Assembly: GCA_016934875.1 (NCBI GenBank)
Contig: JAFGSC010000297.1
Coordinates: forward strand, 1 to 10,546
Direction of reading: 5' to 3'
Length of the DNA: 10,546 nt
From: Candidatus Atribacteria bacterium
Lineage (GTDB): Bacteria; Atribacterota; Phoenicimicrobiia; Phoenicimicrobiales; Stramentimicrobiaceae
Part shown: positions 6,912 to 10,546 of the stretch, piece after piece
Numbering within the stretch: position 1 is the first letter of the stretch
Layout of the letters: the number at the start of each line of letters is the position of its first letter
Made by a program: the position numbers and the translations under genes
The notes under the pieces: model-generated
Told to the model about the DNA's origin: nothing
What the model saw: the letters and a program-made list of their open reading frames with translations, nothing else
The model's database searches: none

Positions 6912-7015
6912 ATTTTCACAGCGTATACGAAAATGATTTTTGTTCAATTTTTTTAAAAGAATTAGACAGTAATAAGGACCTAAATAACAACCAAAATCGT
7001 ATACACTGTGAAAAT
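6912..7015 (-). repeat. 19-bp inverted repeat between dctP and dctQ (probable RNA stem-loop)
   Basis: Arms 6912-6930 (ATTTTCACAGCGTATACGA) and 6997-7015 (TCGTATACACTGTGAAAAT) are complementary at 18 of 19 positions, around a 66-base loop. In the minus-strand transcript the odd position is a U-G wobble pair, so the helix is continuous; on the plus strand it would be an A/C mismatch. No U run follows the 3' arm, so it is not a simple terminator. It begins 9 bases after the dctP stop. A likely role is to stabilise the dctP message and lower dctQM relative to dctP (inference). Both arms carry GTATAC, so pairing of a DNA-binding regulator is also possible, as is a small repeat element with terminal inverted repeats. 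Confidence 0.7.
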
Positions 7016-7024
7016 CTTAAGAAA

Positions 7025-8026
7025 TTATTTTACAATAGTTTTACCTAGTTCAGCATAAACTGCTTCTCTTGCGCCATTAAGTTTAAGATCATCATAAACA
7101 GCTGCTCCTGCCTTCTTGAAAGCATTGACATCAAGATCTTTATGAGGAATGTAAGTCATGCCTTTATCAATCATAAACTGTCTATCGGCATCAGCATTTT
7201 TTTGAAGTTGCTCAGAAACTTCTAAGCCAGCCTTATTGCATTCGTCAATAAGGATTGTCTGATAATCCTTAGGCAGCTTGTTAAACCAGTCAGTGCTGCA
7301 AACTTGGATATTTAATTGATAAATATGCTGTGTCTCAATGATGTATTTTGCAACTTCATACACCTTAAGTGTGGCTGCAGCTGCATAAGGGAGTTCACAG
7401 CCGTCAACAATCTTAGTTTGAATGCCGTTGTATAGGTCGGAATAAGGGAGTGCAACTGCCTTACAACCAAGAGAATTAACGGTTGCAACCCAAACCGGAG
7501 CGGGAGCAGTTCTGATCAACATAGGCTTAAACTCAGTTGGATTTTTACCCAGCTTATTGGAGAAAACGTTTCTGTAGCCTTGAACATATGCATAAGAAAT
7601 AACCTTAATTTTAAATTCATCTTCAAGTTTCTGTATCCATTCACCGATAGCCTTAGAATGCAGCAATTTCTTTACTTCATCCAAGTTTTCAAGGAAGTAC
7701 GGAGCATAAAGAACTGAGAATTCATTTACATAGTTGCCTAGCCGGGCAGGATCTGTTTGCCAACCTACATTCGAACCTTGTCTTATTTGCTCAAGAACAT
7801 CTTCTTCCTTACCTAGTTGTGCGTTTGGATAAACTTCAATGAGTAAATCGCCATTAGTCTTTTCGGCAACAGCTTTAGCCCATTTTTCATAAGCTATGTT
7901 AAAAAGATCCTTCTCGGTTTGAACATGACCAAATCTTAACACATATGTTGCTTTTGCTGAACCGTTAATAAAAAAAGCAAATACCATTATAACCACCAAT
8001 AAAATTAAAAAAATCTTCTTCTTCAT
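7025..8026 (-). CDS. dctP: TRAP transporter substrate-binding protein DctP
   Basis: 333 residues with an N-terminal signal peptide: MKKK, a hydrophobic core of about 17 residues, then NGSAKA with a type I cleavage likely after Ala26 and a mature start at TYVLRFGHVQ. It captures the substrate outside the inner membrane and delivers it to DctQM. Family landmarks (from ATG 8026): LGKEEDVLEQIRQG (71-84), GYRNVFSNK (150-158), Arg172 in LIRTAPAPVW, the position of the conserved arginine that salt-bridges a substrate carboxylate, then LPYSDLYNGIQTKIVDGCE (193-211). The ligand is therefore probably a carboxylate, but sequence does not say which. There is no lipobox cysteine, unlike many Gram-positive binding proteins. 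Start: AGGAGG (8042-8037) followed by GTATCTTAAA and ATG 8026; the frame extends to ATG 8080, but that would place 18 polar residues before the signal peptide. Confidence 0.93.
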   Translation of the reverse strand: MKKKIFLILLVVIMVFAFFINGSAKATYVLRFGHVQTEKDLFNIAYEKWAKAVAEKTNGDLLIEVYPNAQLGKEEDVLEQIRQGSNVGWQTDPARLGNYVNEFSVLYAPYFLENLDEVKKLLHSKAIGEWIQKLEDEFKIKVISYAYVQGYRNVFSNKLGKNPTEFKPMLIRTAPAPVWVATVNSLGCKAVALPYSDLYNGIQTKIVDGCELPYAAAATLKVYEVAKYIIETQHIYQLNIQVCSTDWFNKLPKDYQTILIDECNKAGLEVSEQLQKNADADRQFMIDKGMTYIPHKDLDVNAFKKAGAAVYDDLKLNGAREAVYAELGKTIVK

Positions 8027-8036
8027 TTTAAGATAC

Positions 8037-8042
8037 CCTCCT
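8037..8042 (-). promoter_or_regulatory. Ribosome binding site that decides the dctP start
   Basis: AGGAGG, 10 bases before ATG 8026, placing the signal peptide directly at the N-terminus. The in-frame ATGs at 8080 and 8074 have no comparable site. Confidence 0.7.
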
Positions 8043-8144
8043 AAATTATAATATTTAATAGATTTACTTTTCATGCTCATATTAACAAATTTTTTACTTC
8101 TCCAGCTTATAACTTTCTTGCTTTTGCAAAACTAATTTAAATTT

Positions 8145-8172
8145 ATTATAGTATCACCTCCTAATTTCTTAA
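8145..8172 (-). promoter_or_regulatory. Possible sigma-70-type promoter for the TRAP operon
   Basis: On the minus strand TTAAGA (8172-8167), a 16-base spacer and a consensus TATAAT (8150-8145). This would give a leader of about 110 bases before dctP. The spacer contains TAGGAGGTG (8164-8156), a strong ribosome-binding sequence without a usable start codon after it, probably left over from a lost gene. The -35 matches at only 4 of 6 positions. Confidence 0.35.
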
Positions 8173-8182
8173 TATGTAATTT

Positions 8183-8266
8183 TCAGCACCTTTGTTCTAC
8201 AACTTGGGGATAAGCCATAAAATGAATTAATCCTACTTTCATAAATTTAGACATTGACTCTTGCAT
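8183..8266 (-). pseudogene. N-terminal fragment of a sugar-phosphate isomerase/epimerase-like protein (27 codons, intact ribosome binding site)
   Basis: ATG 8266 is preceded by AAAGGAG (8279-8273) at 6 bases, and the frame reads MQESMSKFMKVGLIHFMAYP and QVVEQRC before TGA (8185-8183). 'KVGxxHFMAYPxxxxGEGP' is how I recall xylose-isomerase-like TIM-barrel sugar-phosphate isomerases beginning, so this looks like the first strand and loop of such a gene, cut off by a deletion. I found no continuation in the 150 bases before dctP. As the ribosome binding site is excellent, a 27-residue peptide could still be made, or could act as a leader for dctP (inference). Confidence 0.5.
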
Positions 8267-8277
8267 AACGTGCTCCT

Positions 8278-8406
8278 TTAATTTCTTAATAGATCTTTTT
8301 CAACGTCGGATAAATGATGATACACTTGCTTGCGAGTACTCTTGCTATCTTTGTTTTTTATGGCATTAAAATCTCCGTGTGTTCTTTTAAATTCCCGTGA
8401 CGTCAT
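8278..8406 (-). pseudogene. C-terminal remnant of a second FCD-type GntR regulator
   Basis: A 42-codon frame (ATG 8406 to TAA 8280-8278) reads MTSREFKRTHGDFNAIKNKD and then SKSTRKQVYHHLSDVEKDLL RN. The spacing 'H..I..AI...D...(A/T)R.....HL..VE..LL' is that of the last two or three helices of FadR/FCD regulators, including both late metal-ligand histidines. The intact regulator upstream shows the same pattern at residues 174-197 but is not identical. There is no DNA-binding domain and no good ribosome binding site. Its stop overlaps the ribosome binding site of the isomerase fragment (TAAAGGAG), so these were once consecutive genes. The 8407-8504 stretch before it is AT-rich with a small imperfect hairpin (about 8419-8441) and no clear terminator. 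Confidence 0.5.
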
Positions 8407-8504
8407 CTATCAATAATTGATATTCTTAATATAGAAATATCTATTCCATAATACTTTTTCTTAAAAATTCATACTAATAAATTTTATAATACTTACTGTT
8501 TTCT

Positions 8505-9149
8505 TTATTTGAAAAGATTTGGATAAAAACAATCAACCATCATCCGGCAAGTAATCCTCAAGTGTTCACGCATATAGTACTCACTTTTTTCTTCATCCTT
8601 TTCTTCAAGAGAATTAATAATAAGCAAATGTGATTCTTGAGATTTTTTTTCAATCAAAACTGATTTTTTTGTAATATTTCTTGTTAAAGCAGCAAGATCT
8701 CTTAATTTGTTATATATTTCTAATAAAAAAACATTATTTGCCGTAGCAATGATTAAATCATGTAACTTTCTTCCAAAAAAGACACCTTCCTGAGATTTTT
8801 TTTCAATATCAATTTCTTTAATTCTTTCTCCTAATTCTTTTATATTTGAAAAAAAATTATCGTCACCTTTTTGACAAGCCAGTCTTGCAGCCATACCTTC
8901 TATGGCTTCTCTAGTTTGAAATATATTAAATATTTCCTCTAATGATATCTTTTTTACTATGTATCCTCCTGTAGACTCTTGTTCAAGCAAACCATCAGAT
9001 GCTAATCGCCATAAAACTTCTCTTACAGGAGTTCTACTTATACTATATTCATTACTAATCTCACGCTCAACTAAATTACTTCCAGGCAATAATTTTCCTG
9101 ACATTATTTCTTTTTTTAATCCTTTATAAATGGTATTTTTATTTCTCAT
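8505..9149 (-). CDS. GntR family transcriptional regulator, FadR/FCD subfamily
   Basis: 214 residues: an N-terminal winged helix-turn-helix (about 5-67) and an all-helical FCD effector domain (about 73-205). The DNA-binding part shows IMSGKLLPGSNLVERE, then ISNEYSISRTPVREVLWRLA (31-50), the recognition region, then a wing ending GGYIV. The FCD domain keeps His130 in KLHDLIIATANN, His174 and His196, normally metal ligands, but the Asp expected four residues before His130 ('DxxFH') is Gly126. Such regulators bind carboxylates such as gluconate, lactate or dicarboxylates, in keeping with a TRAP operon. ATG 9149 has AAGGA about 10 bases upstream. A promoter and palindrome just upstream imply autoregulation. 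It transcribes in the same direction as dctPQM and probably controls it, though no matching palindrome was found at the proposed dctP promoter. Confidence 0.9.
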   Translation of the reverse strand: MRNKNTIYKGLKKEIMSGKLLPGSNLVEREISNEYSISRTPVREVLWRLASDGLLEQESTGGYIVKKISLEEIFNIFQTREAIEGMAARLACQKGDDNFFSNIKELGERIKEIDIEKKSQEGVFFGRKLHDLIIATANNVFLLEIYNKLRDLAALTRNITKKSVLIEKKSQESHLLIINSLEEKDEEKSEYYMREHLRITCRMMVDCFYPNLFK

Positions 9150-9166
9150 ATATCTTTATCCTTAGT

Positions 9167-9179
9167 ATACCAATGGTAT
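9167..9179. promoter_or_regulatory. Probable operator of the GntR regulator
   Basis: ATACCAATGGTAT, a perfect 6+1+6 palindrome 17 bases before the regulator start codon. Size and A/T-flanked symmetry fit GntR/FadR operators. It sits immediately after the predicted transcription start, where a bound repressor would block the regulator's own transcription. Confidence 0.55.
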
Positions 9180-9186
9180 TTCTGTT

Positions 9187-9215
9187 ATAATAAAATAATT
9201 TATTTAATCTGTCAA
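9187..9215 (-). promoter_or_regulatory. Promoter of the GntR regulator
   Basis: Consensus TTGACA at 9215-9210, a 17-base spacer, and TATTAT (5 of 6 matches) at 9192-9187. Transcription would start near 9180, at the edge of the operator, with a leader of about 30 bases. Confidence 0.7.
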
Positions 9216-9788
9216 ATATTTTTCGTTTATTTTAAATAAAAAAAATTAGGTTAAGACGATAATTATAAGATTTTATTTTTGTCACCCAATTATGGATTAC
9301 CTTTACAAAAAGAAAAAATCAATATTATGCTTGAAGATAATATAAAAGATACCTATAAAAATCTCTATACTAAATATTATTTAAAGCTATACAATACAAA
9401 TAAGAATGTTTAAGTAAGCTCGAAACTTTTCCAAATACAACAAATAAAATTCTCAATTATTTGGAAATGTATAAAAAAAATTAAACTTAGCTTTATTAAA
9501 TGCTATTGGTCACTATAAGAATTTGATGTAACATTTGATAAAAATGGTTTTTATGGAAATACTTCATCTAAAAAAATAGATTTTTAGTTACAGAAGTTTT
9601 CTCATTACTCATTATATCGAGTTAAGTAATTCTAAATGTAACATTAAGAGAAATCAATTGACTTTTTAGGTTATTGTGGTGTTGAAAATATTACTATTGT
9701 GCAAATTTGTAGGAATATATTAAGAAGGGTTAATTAAGCAACAAAACTATCTTCTGTTTGATTATAATTAATAAATTCTCAATGCAAA
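9216..9788. other. AT-rich intergenic region with no recognised gene
   Basis: No frame on either strand has a start with a ribosome binding site and recognisable protein. On the plus strand a frame ending at about 9412 reads MLEDNIKDTYKNLYTKYYLK and could be a fragment of an old gene, but all frames here are rich in Asn/Ile/Lys/Tyr, as expected from AT-rich noise. There is a 10-bp inverted repeat (TTTCCAAATA at 9428-9437, TATTTGGAAA at 9458-9467, 20-base loop) with no T run after it. I see no tRNA, CRISPR or transposase motif. Confidence 0.4.
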
Positions 9789-9820
9789 AATAGTGAGCTT
9801 GAACCATCAAGCTCACTATT
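9789..9820 (-). terminator. Intrinsic terminator downstream of the transketolase gene
   Basis: A perfect 14-bp stem (AATAGTGAGCTTGA / TCAAGCTCACTATT) with a 4-base loop. On the minus strand the stem runs into TTTTTGC, giving a U tract; on the plus strand AAAA follows, so it acts on minus-strand transcripts. It lies about 210 bases after the transketolase stop; a weaker all-A/T stem (9903-9911 with 9937-9945, followed by T-rich sequence) lies in between. It isolates the transketolase unit from the regulator/TRAP region. Confidence 0.85.
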
Positions 9821-10033
9821 AAAATTGCTAAAAAGGCAGAATAGTTGTTTACGATTCTTATATTAGGAATATATATATAATAATCTTCCTGTGAGAAAAA
9901 TAAAGATTTTAGTTTCTACTAATATAAGATTAAAATTAAAATCTTCAAAAACAAAACATCGAAAATATATAAAGAAGCGTTAACAAAAAGGTTGCTAAAG
10001 AACACTCCACTAAAATACTTTTATTCTATTTAG

Positions 10034-10546
10034 CTATTTTTTTTCACTTAATGCATTCGTTCTTTTTGCGATATGCTCGGCAGTGAGCCCAAAGGTTTTA
10101 AGCAGTTCCCAAGGGGCACCGGATAAACCGAATTGATCTTCCACGCCCATCATCTCCAATAACAGGGGAGCGTTATACTTTTTACCGGCGGCAATTACGC
10201 CGGCAATGATGTTACCAAATCCACCCTTTTGGTGTTCTTCCACAGTCATTACCAGTCCGATTTCTTCAGCAGCTTGAAGAACGCTCTCTTTATCCAGGGG
10301 TTTGACCGTATGAACGTTGAGTATCCTGGTTTCAAGGTTATACTCTTTCTTTAAGATATAGGCAGCCCGCATGGCCTCTGCCACCATGGGTCCGCAGGCT
10401 ATAATGCAAACATCTTCATTTTCAGATGAATAGTCAGCAGCAAGTTTGGTCTCAAAGGCATCAACAAATACTTCTTTTTCTTCTCTGAAACGGATAACAT
10501 TGGCTTTGCCGAATGCATAAGGTGTATCCTCTTTGGTAACAATGGG
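10034..10546 (-). CDS. tkt: Transketolase, C-terminal subunit (5' part outside the window)
   Basis: 170 codons of an open frame that runs off the window edge; the ATG at 10387 is internal. Visible: PIVTKEDTPYAFGKANVIRF at the edge, then the C-terminal transketolase domain (PF02780 type) with IIACGPMVAEAMRAAY, ETRILNVHTVKPLD, TVEEHQKGGFG and LSGAPWELLKTFGLTAEHIA. It matches the split transketolases of Firmicutes and archaea, whose C-terminal subunit (about 310 residues) carries the pyrimidine-binding and C-terminal domains. The enzyme moves two-carbon units between ketose and aldose phosphates using thiamine diphosphate. I cannot see whether the N-terminal half is fused or separate. Its G+C content is clearly higher than the rest of the window, so it is either more conserved core sequence or its neighbours are acquired. 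A terminator follows it, so it is not in the TRAP operon. Confidence 0.88.
   Translation of the reverse strand, partial: PIVTKEDTPYAFGKANVIRFREEKEVFVDAFETKLAADYSSENEDVCIIACGPMVAEAMRAAYILKKEYNLETRILNVHTVKPLDKESVLQAAEEIGLVMTVEEHQKGGFGNIIAGVIAAGKKYNAPLLLEMMGVEDQFGLSGAPWELLKTFGLTAEHIAKRTNALSEKK

Noticed and set aside
6912..7015. Reading the dctP-dctQ inverted repeat as an intrinsic terminator
   Set aside because: The loop is 66 bases and no U run follows the 3' arm; dctQM would be cut off from any visible promoter.
9300..9412. Plus-strand frame reading MLEDNIKDTYKNLYTKYYLK as a small gene
   Set aside because: No ribosome binding site, no family resemblance and other frames nearby are equally open; chance in AT-rich DNA is the simpler view.
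9428..9467. 10-bp inverted repeat as terminator or operator
   Set aside because: No T run on either side, no adjacent gene, and short A/T-rich palindromes are expected by chance here.

Overview
This is an AT-rich window (about one third G+C by eye). Every gene I can support lies on the minus strand, so transcription runs from high to low coordinates. Strong AGGAGG-type ribosome binding sites, TTG/GTG codons competing as starts, A/T-rich codon use and the gene families all point to a low-G+C Firmicute-type anaerobe. The TRAP binding protein has a signal peptide without a lipobox cysteine. That would fit an organism with an outer membrane (for example Negativicutes or Halanaerobiales), but this is inference.

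Layout, in transcription order. (1) 10546-10034: the C-terminal part of a transketolase C-terminal subunit, visibly richer in G+C than the rest, followed by a strong intrinsic terminator at 9789-9820. (2) About 570 bases (9216-9788) with no recognisable gene. (3) A FadR/FCD-type GntR regulator (9149-8505) behind a near-consensus promoter, with a 13-bp palindrome just after the predicted transcription start. (4) A decayed strip (8406-8183) holding what looks like the C-terminus of a second FCD regulator and the first 27 codons of a sugar-phosphate isomerase-like protein. (5) A complete TRAP transporter: dctP (8026-7025), dctQ (6882-6394) and dctM (6294-5014), with a 19-bp inverted repeat between dctP and dctQ. 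(6) A catabolic cassette: a PIG-L-fold protein of GalB (4-oxalomesaconate hydratase) type, deoC, a ribulose/allulose-phosphate 3-epimerase, an aldo/keto reductase-fold protein without the usual catalytic residues, a DapA-superfamily aldolase, and at the left edge the start of a cyclophilin-like protein. Gene fragments lie in the two larger gaps: a DJ-1/PfpI piece at 2289-2420 and an unidentified 40-codon piece at 3278-3400.

Working together: the regulator probably senses a carboxylated metabolite. The TRAP system would import an organic or sugar acid. The cassette supplies a lyase/hydratase-like step, two Schiff-base aldolases (DapA-like and DeoC) and a C3 epimerase, leading towards pyruvate, acetaldehyde and triose or pentose phosphates. 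The substrate cannot be read from sequence. This gene combination, with altered active sites in three of its enzymes, is the best candidate for something undescribed here. The three clusters of gene fragments suggest an operon rebuilt by repeated insertion and deletion.
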